The position numbers were made by a program, and so were the translations under genes. Positions 1 to 8,777 of a stretch of DNA of 64,000 nucleotides are shown here, in pieces. Each line of letters starts with the position of its first letter. Within the stretch, counting starts at the first letter, position 1. Below the pieces are notes generated by a model. It was given only the letters and a program-made list of their open reading frames with translations, did not search any database and had not been told where the DNA came from. The DNA comes from Lentibacillus sp. Marseille-P4043 (GTDB lineage Bacteria; Bacillota; Bacilli; Bacillales; Amphibacillaceae), in assembly GCF_900258515.1 (NCBI RefSeq), contig NZ_LT984884.1, forward strand, positions 1,225,681 through 1,289,680. The letters are read 5' to 3'.

Positions 1-1
1 T

Positions 2-1627
2 CTAGTAGGTAACGGGATGGCACAAATCTGGCATGGTCATGAGGCAACATGGTCAGAGCCAGTTGCTAGTTTGATAGGTATGGGCTTTGGCTGGATGTCA
101 CCGGCTGCAGCTGCTGTTGTATTCTACTTAGCTTGGTGGGTTCATGCGATCACAATCCTGACATTTTTAGTGTATGTGCCACAATCAAAACACGCACACT
201 TAATTGCAGCACCAATCAATGTGTTCTTAAGTAAACGTGTTCCGGGAAAACTTAAGAAACTGGATTTTGATATTGATGAAGATGCCGAAGAAAGTGAAGA
301 AGAAATTTCCTTTGGTGTTGGAAAAGTAGAAGATTTTGAGCAATACCAAATGATTGACTTTTACGCGTGTGTGGAATGTGGCCGTTGTACAGATGTATGT
401 CCGGCTGCGGGTACTGGAAAAATGCTTTCGCCGATGGATTTAATGGTTAAAATTCGTGACCATCTAACTGAAAAAGGTGCTGCAGTCACTGGTAAATCAC
501 CATGGGTACCATCCTATGCTTTTTCAAACACAAAAGGAAATCAAATTGCGAATTCAGAAGCGGCAGCAAGTGTCGAAAGTGTTAGCCTAATCGGTGACGT
601 TATTACAGAAGAAGAACTTTCTGCTTGTACAACGTGTCGTAACTGTGAAGATGCTTGTCCTGTTATGAATGAGCATGTTGATAAAATTATTGACTTGCGC
701 CGTTATTTAGTAATGACGGAAGGGAAAGTAAATCCAGACGCGCAACGTGCAATGATGAACATTGAGCGTCAAGGAAATCCGTGGGGTCTATCGAAAAAAG
801 ATCGTATTAAATGGCGTGAATTAGATGAATCTGTTTATATTCCAACAATGAAAGAATTGAAAAAGGAAGATAAAGATTTTGAATACTTATTCTGGGTAAG
901 TTCGATGGGTGCATATGACAATCGCAGTCAAAAAATTGCACTTGCTTTTGCAAAACTAATGAACAAAGCAGGAATAAGTTTTGCAATATTAGGTAACAAA
1001 GAAGCAAATTCAGGTGATACGGCTCGTCGCATCGGAAATGAATTTTTATTCCAGGAAATTGCTGAGAAGAATATTAAGGAATTTGAAAAGCATGATGTGA
1101 AAAAGATCGTTACAATTGATCCGCATGCTTATAATATTTTCAAAAATGAGTATCCTGATTTTGGCTTTGAGGCTGAGGTTTACCATCATACACAAATGCT
1201 CTTTGATCTTGTGATGAATGGAAAACTTTCACCTAAGAAGGAAATTAGGGAAAGGCTCACATATCATGATTCCTGTTACTTAGGAAGATACAATGGTGTT
1301 TATGATCCGCCAAGAGAAATTCTGAAGTCTATCCCAGGACTTGAGCTTGTTGAGATGGACCGCAGCCGCGAAAATGCGATGTGCTGTGGTGCTGGTGGTG
1401 GATTAATGTGGAGTGAGGAAACGACGGGTAGTCGGATTAACGTTTCTCGCACAGAGCAAGCTATGGCGGTTCAACCATCGATGATTTCGAGTGCGTGTCC
1501 ATATTGCTTAACAATGTTGAGTGATGGTACGAAAGCGAAAGAGGTTGAGGAAGATATCAGTACAATGGATGTTGCAGAAATTCTTGCACTGTCCGTACTT
1601 GTTGAAGAAGAAGTGAAAACTGCTTAA
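2..1627 (+). CDS. fadF: FadF-like iron-sulfur oxidoreductase, 5' end outside the window
   Basis: Membrane-linked Fe-S protein of the heterodisulfide-reductase-like family, thought to accept electrons from acyl-CoA dehydrogenases. The frame is open from base 2 with no stop, and FadF proteins are about 700 residues, so the true start lies upstream and the ATG at 17 is internal. Counting from that ATG: one hydrophobic helix at about 30-55, a first 4Fe-4S motif CVECGRC at 118-124 with C128, a second motif CTTCRNC at 204-210 with C214, and two C-terminal cysteine-rich (CCG) domains with CC at 456-457 and SACPYCL near 495. In B. subtilis fadF sits next to acdA and rpoE; here the same neighbours follow with extra beta-oxidation genes between them. 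Family assignment is firm; the physiological electron acceptor is not visible. Confidence 0.88.
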   Translation, partial: LVGNGMAQIWHGHEATWSEPVASLIGMGFGWMSPAAAAVVFYLAWWVHAITILTFLVYVPQSKHAHLIAAPINVFLSKRVPGKLKKLDFDIDEDAEESEEEISFGVGKVEDFEQYQMIDFYACVECGRCTDVCPAAGTGKMLSPMDLMVKIRDHLTEKGAAVTGKSPWVPSYAFSNTKGNQIANSEAAASVESVSLIGDVITEEELSACTTCRNCEDACPVMNEHVDKIIDLRRYLVMTEGKVNPDAQRAMMNIERQGNPWGLSKKDRIKWRELDESVYIPTMKELKKEDKDFEYLFWVSSMGAYDNRSQKIALAFAKLMNKAGISFAILGNKEANSGDTARRIGNEFLFQEIAEKNIKEFEKHDVKKIVTIDPHAYNIFKNEYPDFGFEAEVYHHTQMLFDLVMNGKLSPKKEIRERLTYHDSCYLGRYNGVYDPPREILKSIPGLELVEMDRSRENAMCCGAGGGLMWSEETTGSRINVSRTEQAMAVQPSMISSACPYCLTMLSDGTKAKEVEEDISTMDVAEILALSVLVEEEVKTA

Positions 1628-1676
1628 AGGGGTAGTTCAAAAAGTCCTTATCCTTCTTTTGGAACACACGCACTTA
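1628..1676 (+). repeat. Short remnant of the GTTCAAAAAG inverted-repeat element
   Basis: Directly after the fadF stop lies GTAGTTCAAAAAGTCC, and about 15 bases later CTTTTGGAACACACGCACTT. These are the two ends of the larger element seen at 47,291-47,510, with almost all of the inside missing. The hairpin may also act as the fadF terminator, which would explain why it is tolerated here. Confidence 0.55.
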
Positions 1677-1776
1677 AACAGATGTTTGCCGGGCGCTTCG
1701 AAAGTCCACAGTGAATCGTTAAAGTAAAATTGGAGGGGTGTCGTAACAGAGCCCCTCTCCTTTTCAAAGCCTATAG

Positions 1777-1790
1777 TGAGCGAGCGTTCA
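1777..1790. promoter_or_regulatory. Candidate TetR/FadR-type operator
   Basis: TGAGCGAGCGTTCA is symmetric at 10 of 14 positions and lies 74 bases before the thiolase start. TetR-family FadR proteins of bacilli bind dyads beginning TGA and ending TCA in front of fad genes. A weak -10-like TAGAAT is at 1822-1827. The match to any published consensus is partial, so this is only a candidate. Confidence 0.25.
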
Positions 1791-1863
1791 ATCAATAAAA
1801 GTAAGCGTTATCAAAGTTTGCTAGAATAGAAGGACATTACATTTTGAAAGGAATGGTTTAATC

Positions 1864-3051
1864 ATGAGAAAAACTGTTATCGTTTCAGGGGCACGAACAC
1901 CATTTGGTAAATTTGGCGGTGCATTGAAATCATTTACCGCAGCCCAACTAGGTGGCAAGACAATTCGTGAGGCATTAGATCGTGCTGGTTTATCAGAATC
2001 AGAGATTGATGAAGTGATTATGGGAACTGTATTGCAAGGGGGTCAGGGGCAAATTCCGTCACGTCAGGCAGCCCGTGAAGCAGGCATTCCATGGGAGGTA
2101 AAAACTGAAACGATTAATAAAGTGTGTGCATCAGGTCTTCGCAGTGTAACATTGGCAGATCAATTGATTCGTCTAGGTGATGAAGAAGTGATCGTCGCTG
2201 GCGGGATGGAAAGCATGAGCAATGCACCATACTACTTGCCAGATGCACGCTGGGGAAATCGTATGGGTGATAAGAAAGTAATCGATATGATGGTACACGA
2301 TGGATTAACATGTTCATTTAAAGGGATCCACATGGGCAATTATGGAAATTCAACCGCAGAGGAGTTTGGTGTGACAAGGGAGCAGCAGGATGAATGGTCA
2401 CTTCGCAGCCATCAACGGGCAGTTGAAGCAATCGAAACTGGTAAATTTGCCGAGGAAATAGTTGCATTAGAGGTTCCACAACGTAAAGGTGAACCAGTTG
2501 TCGTTGATACAGATGAGGCACCGCGTAAAGATACAAGTATCGAGAAACTAGCAAAATTGCGTCCGGCATTTGCTCAAGATGGAACAGTTACGGCTGGGAA
2601 TGCGCCTGGAGTTAATGATGGTGCATGTGCGTTTGTTGTCATGTCTGATGAAAAAGCAAAAGCTTTAGGCAAAGAAACAATGGCAACCGTTCTTGGTCAT
2701 GCAGAGGTGGCAGTGGAAGCGAAGGACTTCCCACAAACACCAGGACTTGTAATTAATAAATTGTTAGAAAAAACAGGGTATACGAAAGATGATATTGATT
2801 TGTATGAAATCAATGAAGCTTTCGCGGTTGTATCTTTGGCAAGTGGCCAAATAGCTGGTATTGATCCAGAGAAAGTGAACGTCAATGGTGGTGCAGTTGC
2901 CCTAGGTCATCCAATTGGGGCTAGTGGCGCACGCATTATTTTAACTTTGATTCACGAACTAAAGCGCCGTGGTGGCGGATTAGGAATCGCAGCAATTTGT
3001 AGTGGCGGCGGCCAAGGTGACGCAATATTAATCGACGTACCAAAGCAATAA
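1864..3051 (+). CDS. mmgA: Acetyl-CoA C-acetyltransferase (thiolase)
   Basis: Thiolase that cleaves acetoacetyl-CoA or longer 3-ketoacyl-CoA, or condenses two acetyl-CoA. It has 395 residues, the normal length of degradative and biosynthetic bacterial thiolases. The acyl-accepting cysteine is C88 in [10 protein letters not shown]; the second active-site set is H349 in LGHPIGASG and C379 in ICSGGGQG. The start is ATG 1864 after AAAGGAATGG. It is followed after a hairpin by 3-hydroxybutyryl-CoA dehydrogenase and acyl-CoA dehydrogenase, the order of the B. subtilis mmgA-mmgB-mmgC genes, and the symbol is given on that basis. It could equally be named atoB or fadA. Confidence 0.9.
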   Translation: MRKTVIVSGARTPFGKFGGALKSFTAAQLGGKTIREALDRAGLSESEIDEVIMGTVLQGGQGQIPSRQAAREAGIPWEVKTETINKVCASGLRSVTLADQLIRLGDEEVIVAGGMESMSNAPYYLPDARWGNRMGDKKVIDMMVHDGLTCSFKGIHMGNYGNSTAEEFGVTREQQDEWSLRSHQRAVEAIETGKFAEEIVALEVPQRKGEPVVVDTDEAPRKDTSIEKLAKLRPAFAQDGTVTAGNAPGVNDGACAFVVMSDEKAKALGKETMATVLGHAEVAVEAKDFPQTPGLVINKLLEKTGYTKDDIDLYEINEAFAVVSLASGQIAGIDPEKVNVNGGAVALGHPIGASGARIILTLIHELKRRGGGLGIAAICSGGGQGDAILIDVPKQ

Positions 3052-3053
3052 CT

Positions 3054-3116
3054 GGGACATGGGGACAGGTCCCTTGTCCCAGCCAAAGCGGGACAACTAA
3101 CCTGTCCCCATGTCCC
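3054..3116. repeat. Nested GGGACA/TGTCCC hairpin between two fad genes
   Basis: A perfect 17-base inverted repeat pairs 3054-3070 with 3100-3116. Inside it a 7-base arm TTGTCCC (3074-3080) pairs with GGGACAA (3090-3096). The whole folds into one long stem with a small inner asymmetric loop. It lacks a T-run, so it is not a usual terminator. Repeats with GGGACAGG/CCTGTCCC cores are common mobile palindromes in many bacteria. It lies only 20 bases before the next start codon. Confidence 0.8.
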
Positions 3117-3136
3117 GAAAAGGGAGGAAATGGATA

Positions 3137-3988
3137 ATGGAGATTAACAAGGTGATGGTTATTGGTGCTGGGCAGATGGGTGCAGGTATTGCTCAAGTCT
3201 GTGCACAGTCTGGTTTTGATGTTTTATTAAATGATATGAACGAGCAGGCCCTTGATAAAGGGATGAAAAATATTGAGAAGTTATTAACACGTGCGGTGGA
3301 AAAAGAACGTATTACCGAATCGCAAAAGGTAGATACGCTAAATCGACTGCACCCGTCGACAACATTAGCCGATGCAGCAGACCGTGATGTCGTTATTGAG
3401 GCTGTTGTCGAAAATATGGATGTGAAGGCAAGCGTATTTTCAGAACTCGACAAAATTACACCAAAACATACGATTCTTGCGTCGAATACATCATCATTGC
3501 CAATCACAGAAATTGCTGCAACAACGAATCGACCAGAACAGGTAATTGGTATGCATTTTATGAATCCAGTTCCCGTGATGAAACTTGTTGAAGTTATTCG
3601 CGGTCTGCAAACGAGTGACGCAACTTATCAAACGATTGAAGACATGTCGGGAAAATTATCGAAAACATCGGTTGAGGTAAGCGATCTACCTGGTTTTGCA
3701 GCGAATCGTATTTTAATGCCGATGATTAATGAGGCGGTGTTTGCGCTACATGAAGGCGTTGCATCAGTAGAAGATATTGACACGGTGATGAAGCTTGGCA
3801 TGAATCATCCAATGGGACCATTAACATTAGCTGACTTCATTGGCTTGGATACATGCTTGTATATTATGGAAGTGCTTCATGAAGGCTTTGGTGATAGCAA
3901 ATACCGTCCATGTCCGTTACTGAGAAAATATGTGAACGCTGGCTGGCTTGGCAAAAAGTCTGGTCGCGGATTTTACCAATATAATTAA
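3137..3988 (+). CDS. mmgB: 3-hydroxybutyryl-CoA dehydrogenase
   Basis: NAD(P)-dependent oxidation of 3-hydroxyacyl-CoA to 3-ketoacyl-CoA, the step before thiolase. The protein has 283 residues. The N-terminal Rossmann motif is VIGAGQMGAGIAQ at about residues 7-19; the segment SNTSSLPITEIA and the HFMNPVPVMKLVEVI stretch belong to the active-site half; the C-terminal helical domain has GLDTCLYIMEVL. The ATG at 3137 is chosen because AGGGAGGA at 3121-3128 stands nine bases before it and the protein then begins directly with the dinucleotide fold. Same direction as the flanking genes, so probably in one transcript with the thiolase and acyl-CoA dehydrogenases. Confidence 0.92.
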   Translation: MEINKVMVIGAGQMGAGIAQVCAQSGFDVLLNDMNEQALDKGMKNIEKLLTRAVEKERITESQKVDTLNRLHPSTTLADAADRDVVIEAVVENMDVKASVFSELDKITPKHTILASNTSSLPITEIAATTNRPEQVIGMHFMNPVPVMKLVEVIRGLQTSDATYQTIEDMSGKLSKTSVEVSDLPGFAANRILMPMINEAVFALHEGVASVEDIDTVMKLGMNHPMGPLTLADFIGLDTCLYIMEVLHEGFGDSKYRPCPLLRKYVNAGWLGKKSGRGFYQYN

Positions 3989-4028
3989 TATGTTTACTAG
4001 CATGACATACAGAAGAGGGGGCGAATGT

Positions 4029-5171
4029 ATGAATTTACATTTTTCCGAAGAACAGGAAATGATGCGAAAAATGGTGCGTGATTTTGCCCAAAAAGAAGTC
4101 GCACAAGAAGTAGATCGAATGGAGCGAGAGGACCGCTTTCCAAGGGAACTTATTAAGAAGATGGGCGAACTTGGGTTAATGGGTATCCCGATCCCTGAAG
4201 AATACGGTGGAAGCGGCATGGATTTCACGTCGTATATCATCGCCATTAATGAGCTGTCAAAAGTTAGTGCCACAATTGGTGTTATTTTATCTGTGCATAC
4301 ATCTGTTGGTACAAATCCTATCCGTTATTTTGGCAATGAGGAACAAAAGAAACAATATTTACCGAAACTAGCATCCGGCGAATACCTTGGCGCATTTGCT
4401 TTAACCGAGCCTGGTGCTGGGTCTGATGCCGCTAGTCTAAAGACGAAAGCAAAAAAAGACGGTGACACTTATATTTTAAACGGTTCGAAAGTGTTTATTA
4501 CAAATGGCGGTGAAGCAGATACGTACATTACATTCGCCCGCACAGAAGACGAACAAGGAAACAGCAGTGTCAGTGCATTCATCGTGGAAAAGGATACACC
4601 GGGCCTTGTGATCGGGAAGAAAGAAAAGAAAATGGGATTACATGGTTCCAATACGGTACAGCTAAATTTTGACCAATGTGTCGTACCAAAAGAGCAACTG
4701 CTTGGCAAAGAAGGTGAAGGCTTTAAAATTGCCATGTCGAACTTAAATGTCGGGCGCATCGGTATCGCTGCCCAAAGCTTAGGCGTTGGTGAAGCAGCAC
4801 TTGAATATGCTGTGAATTATGCAAAAGAGCGGGAACAATTTGGTAAGCCAATCGCCCATAACCAAGGAATTTCTTTTAAGTTAGCTGATATGGCAACAGA
4901 AGTCGAGGCTGCAAAACTATTAACCTATCATGCAGCATCACTCGTCCAGCAAAATATTCCTTGCAGCAAGGAAGCATCGATGGCCAAAATGTATGCATCA
5001 AAAACGGCTCGTCAAGCAGCAATTGAGGCTGTTCAAGTTTATGGTGGCTATGGGTATACAGAGGATTATCCAGTTGAACGCCTTTTCCGTGATGCAAAAA
5101 TAACCGAAATCTATGAAGGAACAAACGAAATTCAACACATTGTTATTTCAAGACATCTTTTACTTGATTAA
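4029..5171 (+). CDS. Acyl-CoA dehydrogenase (short-chain/branched type)
   Basis: FAD enzyme that introduces the 2,3-double bond in acyl-CoA. It has 380 residues with the usual N-terminal helical, middle beta and C-terminal helical domains. Signature 1 is [11 protein letters not shown] near residue 125; signature 2 is the [19 protein letters not shown] region followed by IYEGTNEIQ, whose Glu is the catalytic base of short-chain acyl-CoA dehydrogenases. The start at 4029 follows AGAAGAGGGGG. It is about 60 percent alike by eye to the next gene, so the pair probably arose by tandem duplication. It stands where mmgC stands in the mmg order; the true substrate (butyryl, isobutyryl or 2-methylbutyryl-CoA) cannot be read from sequence. 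Confidence 0.92.
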   Translation: MNLHFSEEQEMMRKMVRDFAQKEVAQEVDRMEREDRFPRELIKKMGELGLMGIPIPEEYGGSGMDFTSYIIAINELSKVSATIGVILSVHTSVGTNPIRYFGNEEQKKQYLPKLASGEYLGAFALTEPGAGSDAASLKTKAKKDGDTYILNGSKVFITNGGEADTYITFARTEDEQGNSSVSAFIVEKDTPGLVIGKKEKKMGLHGSNTVQLNFDQCVVPKEQLLGKEGEGFKIAMSNLNVGRIGIAAQSLGVGEAALEYAVNYAKEREQFGKPIAHNQGISFKLADMATEVEAAKLLTYHAASLVQQNIPCSKEASMAKMYASKTARQAAIEAVQVYGGYGYTEDYPVERLFRDAKITEIYEGTNEIQHIVISRHLLLD

Positions 5172-5183
5172 GGGGGACAAAAA

Positions 5184-6323
5184 ATGAATTTTCAACTAAC
5201 CGACGAACAAGAAATGCTACGTAAAATGGTCCGTGATTTTGCCAAAAAGGATGTAGAACCAACCGCCGCAGAACGTGATGAAGAAGAACGTTTTGACCGC
5301 GAACTGTTTGATAAAATGGCGGAACTTGGCCTAACAGGAATCCCATGGCCTGAGGAATATGGTGGAATTGGTGCGGATTTTGTCAGTTACGTTATTGCGG
5401 TAGAGGAATTGTCGCGTGTATGTGCATCAACTGGTGTTACACTATCAGCACACCTATCACTTTGTAGCTGGCCAATTTATAAATATGGAAATGAGGAACA
5501 AAAGAAAACATTTTTACATCGTCTAGCAACAGGCGAAGCATTAGGAGCCTATGCATTATCTGAGCCTGGTGCAGGTAGTGATGCAGCATCGATGAAAACA
5601 GTTGCGAAAAAAGATGGCGACCATTACGTGCTAAATGGTAATAAAGTATGGATTACCAATGGTGGTGTAGCGGACATTTATATCGTTTTTGCCAAAACAG
5701 ATCCAGATGCTAAGCATAAAGGGGTTAGCGCATTTATTGTCGAAAAAGGTACAGAAGGATTTACGTTTGGTAAAAAAGAAAAGAAATTAGGCATACGGTC
5801 ATCACCGACAACGGAATTGATTTTTGAAAACTGCCGCGTACCTAAAGAAAATATGCTTGGTGCGGAAGGTGAAGGCTTTAAAATTGCCATGACTACCCTT
5901 GATGGCGGACGAAACGGAATTGCAGCACAAGCATTGGGAATTGCCCAAGGTGCACTTGATGCAGCGGTTGACTATGCAAAAGAACGCGAACAATTTGGTA
6001 AACCAATCGCCCGTAATCAGGGGATTTCATTCAAACTAGCTGACATGGCAACAGAAGTCGAAGCTGCTCGTCTATTAACGTATCAAGCGGCATGGCTAGA
6101 ATCAGAAGGCTTGCCATACGGAAAAGCATCCGCAATGTCAAAATTGTATGCTGGTGATGCGGCCATGCGCACAACTGTTGAAGCAGTGCAAGTCTTCGGC
6201 GGCTACGGCTACACGAAAGATTATCCAGTTGAACGTTACATGCGTGATGCAAAAATCACCCAAATCTATGAAGGAACAAACGAAGTACAACGAGTCGTTA
6301 TCGGTAGAATGCTAACCAAATAA
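5184..6323 (+). CDS. acdA: Acyl-CoA dehydrogenase AcdA-like
   Basis: Second acyl-CoA dehydrogenase, 379 residues, 12 bases after the first and preceded by AAGGGGGACA. Signatures are [30 protein letters not shown] and IYEGTNEVQ with the catalytic Glu. In B. subtilis acdA lies between fadF and rpoE, and this copy is the one nearest to rpoE. No clear terminator follows; repeat DNA starts 24 bases after the stop. Two neighbouring paralogues suggest different acyl chain preferences, which would suit the isobutyryl-CoA mutase encoded downstream. Confidence 0.92.
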   Translation: MNFQLTDEQEMLRKMVRDFAKKDVEPTAAERDEEERFDRELFDKMAELGLTGIPWPEEYGGIGADFVSYVIAVEELSRVCASTGVTLSAHLSLCSWPIYKYGNEEQKKTFLHRLATGEALGAYALSEPGAGSDAASMKTVAKKDGDHYVLNGNKVWITNGGVADIYIVFAKTDPDAKHKGVSAFIVEKGTEGFTFGKKEKKLGIRSSPTTELIFENCRVPKENMLGAEGEGFKIAMTTLDGGRNGIAAQALGIAQGALDAAVDYAKEREQFGKPIARNQGISFKLADMATEVEAARLLTYQAAWLESEGLPYGKASAMSKLYAGDAAMRTTVEAVQVFGGYGYTKDYPVERYMRDAKITQIYEGTNEVQRVVIGRMLTK

Positions 6324-6346
6324 CACTATGAATACAGCACTACTAA

Positions 6347-6681
6347 GGTTGTTTTCTAAAGATTGGGACTGCGATTACTCGCCCCATCGAAAATATTTGT
6401 TGTTTTTGACACAATAGATATAAACTGCGCAATGGTGGAAATTTTCTTCGCGATGCTTTCTCTAAATTTAATGGGTCTGAGTTCATTAACCCGCTACGGC
6501 AGAATACTTCGCTTTCCGTGGGCACGGCCTCAGCCTCCTCGGAAGCAAAGTGCGCTTCCTGCGGGGTCTTCGGACACGTGCTATTCCCACAGGAGTCTAC
6601 GTATTCTGCCTCCGCTGGTAGTGGCTTTCTGGTTAGAGAGTAGTATTGGATCAATGATTCATGGTTTTCCTCTCATTTGAT
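6347..6681 (+). repeat. Composite palindromic repeat, forward module
   Basis: Begins GGTTGTTTTCTAAAG, then GGGACTGCGATTACTCG (6364-6380), then a palindromic core at 6492-6621 whose ends CTACGGCAGAATAC and GTATTCTGCCTCCG are inverted copies. Inside the core are CTTTCCGTGGGC, CAGCCTCCTCGG, TGCGGGGTCTTC and CAGGAGTCTACG, which recur in all copies in this window. The tail GGTTTTCCTCTCATTTGATCA also recurs at 54,500. Essentially the same composite is found at 54,191-54,523, 48 kb away. Confidence 0.75.
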
Positions 6682-6699
6682 CAGGAAGTTATTCCAAGG

Positions 6700-6830
6700 C
6701 TTGGGGAAAATGCGAGAACCCAATGGGAAAAGGAACAATCTGAAGACCCCACAGGACATGGAAAGCTTCGACAGCGATACATCGTACGGAGGAAAAGTGC
6801 TTTTCTTTTTCGAGAAGTCGACTACCCAAG
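6700..6830 (-). repeat. Degenerate copy of the palindromic core, reverse orientation
   Basis: Contains TGCGAGAACCCAATGGGAAA and GAAGACCCCACAGG, the reverse complement of the core at 54,400-54,436. The other end (AAAGCTTCGACAGCGATACA) resembles the inner variant of the copy at 23,470. It has no coding signal. Confidence 0.5.
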
Positions 6831-6910
6831 ACGAAAATCAATTATAATAAAAATGGACTATAATTTTTATTATTTAATCCTGCAATAGATATTGGAAATG
6901 CAACGCACCA

Positions 6911-7158
6911 TACCCAGCGGAGGAAATACATGGAGACTCCTGGGGGAGAAGAGGCATCGGTGAGACCCCGCAGTGCGGAAGGGGAACAAAGGCTAAGGTC
7001 GCCACGTCCTGTGGCAACGCCTTTGTGACCAACGTCGTGTTGGCCTGAGTAGGCTCAACAGCCGCCCGCGGAAAGCGAAATGTATTTCCGTAGCGGTAAT
7101 CAGTGCACAGTTTATATCAACTACGAAATTGAAAAGCAACAAACAATGCGAAAACAGC
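6911..7158 (-). repeat. Composite palindromic repeat, reverse module
   Basis: Core at 6911-7100: CCAGCGGAGGAAATACATGG, GAGACTCCTGGGGG, GTGAGACCCCGCAG, GGCTCAACAGCCGCCCGCGG, AAAGCGAAATGTATTTCCG, the reverse complement order of the forward module. The tail AAAAGCAAC followed by GAAAACAGC (7150-7158) is the inverted form of GGTTGTTTTC at 6347. The stretch 6347-7158 therefore looks like one fold-back element of about 0.8 kb. It fills the whole space between acdA and meaB. Confidence 0.65.
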
Positions 7159-7186
7159 TATACGAAAAGAAGAAAGGATGTGTCCC

Positions 7187-8119
7187 ATGCATGCACTAGT
7201 TGAACGGATGAGACAACAGGATATGAGGGCGCTGGCGAAAGCAATCACGATGGTTGAAAATGATCATCCGGATAAACTGACACTCTTAAGTGATGTTTTT
7301 TCTCAAAAGAAGCACGCCCGCTATGTTGGGATAACCGGCTCACCTGGTGCAGGGAAGAGTTCCTTAGTAAATCGGTTAATTACCCATATCCGCAGCGAAG
7401 GCAAAACCGTTGCGATCATTGCAGTCGACCCCACCAGTCCATTTAGTGGTGGCGCATTGCTCGGTGATCGAGTCCGCATGAACCAGCATTTTACAGATGA
7501 CGGGGTCTATATTCGGAGTATGGCGACCCGTGGAAGTTTAGGTGGCTTAGCACGTGCCACGAAGGATGCTGTGCGAATTTGTGATGCGTACGGATTTGAT
7601 GTTGTCATCGTGGAGACGGTTGGGGTCGGTCAATCTGAATTAGATATTATGAAAATAGTTGATACGACAGCATTAGTGTTAACGCCAAATAGTGGGGACG
7701 TTCTGCAGATTTTCAAAGCAGGAATTATGGAAATAGCTGATCTATTCGTGATTAACAAAGCAGACCTCCCAGGCTATGGCAAGTTAAAATCACTATTAAA
7801 AGAACTGATCATGATGTCGAAAACGGATGAACATGAGAAGGCAATCGTCAAAACAATCACAACGGAAAACAAAGGCATTGATAAATTGTGGCAAAAAATC
7901 AACGAACATCATGATTTCTTGTACCAGACAAAAGTAGGTACGAAACGCCGAATTATGCAACAGGAGCTTGAGGTGTACGAATTGATTCGTGAAGAAATAT
8001 GGCGTGATGTCGAGAAGTTTGTCGAGGCCGATGAGACATTACAAGTTGATGAAACTAGTGATCCATATAAATTAGCACGTGATTGGTATCAACAATGGAA
8101 AAAGAAGGGGGAAGTGTGA
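7187..8119 (+). CDS. meaB: MeaB/ArgK-family G3E GTPase, acyl-CoA mutase chaperone
   Basis: GTPase that protects and reactivates B12-dependent acyl-CoA mutases. About 310 residues. The P-loop is GITGSPGAGKSS at about 48-59; [19 protein letters not shown] is the family switch region; the base-recognition motif is NKAD in VINKADLPG. Two ATGs are close together: 7178 directly abuts the AGAAAGG site, whereas 7187 has a nine-base gap, so 7187 is preferred. The next gene starts two bases after the stop, and a fused mutase with its own GTPase domain lies after that, so a separate MeaB next to IcmF is slightly redundant and may serve a different mutase. Confidence 0.88.
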   Translation: MHALVERMRQQDMRALAKAITMVENDHPDKLTLLSDVFSQKKHARYVGITGSPGAGKSSLVNRLITHIRSEGKTVAIIAVDPTSPFSGGALLGDRVRMNQHFTDDGVYIRSMATRGSLGGLARATKDAVRICDAYGFDVVIVETVGVGQSELDIMKIVDTTALVLTPNSGDVLQIFKAGIMEIADLFVINKADLPGYGKLKSLLKELIMMSKTDEHEKAIVKTITTENKGIDKLWQKINEHHDFLYQTKVGTKRRIMQQELEVYELIREEIWRDVEKFVEADETLQVDETSDPYKLARDWYQQWKKKGEV

Positions 8120-8120
8120 C

Positions 8121-8762
8121 ATGACACATAAACACGTTCTTTCTTCTGTTAAAGATCAAGTTTTAATTGAAAAACGTCGTAACCAAATGATTCAAGGCGC
8201 GATCACCCTTTTCAAGGAAAAGGGTTTTCACCGGACGACAACAAGGGAAATTGCGAAAGAATCAGGGTTTAGTATCGGTACATTGTATGAGTATATCCGA
8301 ACAAAGGAAGATATTTTATTTTTGGTTGTTGACTCCATTCACCATCAAGTTCGGGAACGGTTAGAGGCAAAAATCGACTTAAAATCTCCATCTATGGAAA
8401 ATTTTATTTCGATGATAAGATCATTTTTCCACCTGATGGATGAGATGCAGGAGGAGGTTTTGATCCTTTATCAAGAAGTAAAATCCTTGAAAAAGGAGTC
8501 AAGGGATTATGTGCTGCAAAAGGAACGTGACATGGTTGGAATGCTAGAACGTGTCCTTGTCGTCTGTTTACCAAATGAAATATCTAAACATGACGCAGAA
8601 CTTATAGCCAATAACATATTTGTTCAAGGGCAAATGTGGGGGTTCAGAAGATGGATACTCCAAAAGCAATTTACCCTTGATGCGTACATCGACGGTCAAA
8701 TTGATTATCTATTAAAAATTTTGACGATTGATCAAGAGCAATTAGGTAAGAAAAACGCTTAA
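8121..8762 (+). CDS. TetR/AcrR-family transcriptional regulator
   Basis: 213-residue regulator with an N-terminal TetR helix-turn-helix: IQGAITLFKEKGFHRTTTRE, then SGFSIGTLYEYIRTKEDIL at about residues 45-65. The C-terminal half is the usual ligand-binding helical bundle. The start is ATG 8121, preceded by AAGAAGGGGGAAG, one base after the meaB stop. Position inside a fad/mutase operon and general likeness to FadR (YsiA) of bacilli suggest a regulator that senses acyl-CoA, but the ligand is not shown by the sequence. Confidence 0.85.
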   Translation: MTHKHVLSSVKDQVLIEKRRNQMIQGAITLFKEKGFHRTTTREIAKESGFSIGTLYEYIRTKEDILFLVVDSIHHQVRERLEAKIDLKSPSMENFISMIRSFFHLMDEMQEEVLILYQEVKSLKKESRDYVLQKERDMVGMLERVLVVCLPNEISKHDAELIANNIFVQGQMWGFRRWILQKQFTLDAYIDGQIDYLLKILTIDQEQLGKKNA

Positions 8763-8777
8763 AAGGAGGCACTTGAA

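Noticed and set aside
2..1627. N-terminally truncated, broken fadF
   Set aside because: The frame is open to the window edge, so the missing part is outside the window and there is no evidence of a lesion.
6363..6888. Two short proteins between acdA and meaB
   Set aside because: Both are read from the palindromic composite repeat and have no homologous character or ribosome site.
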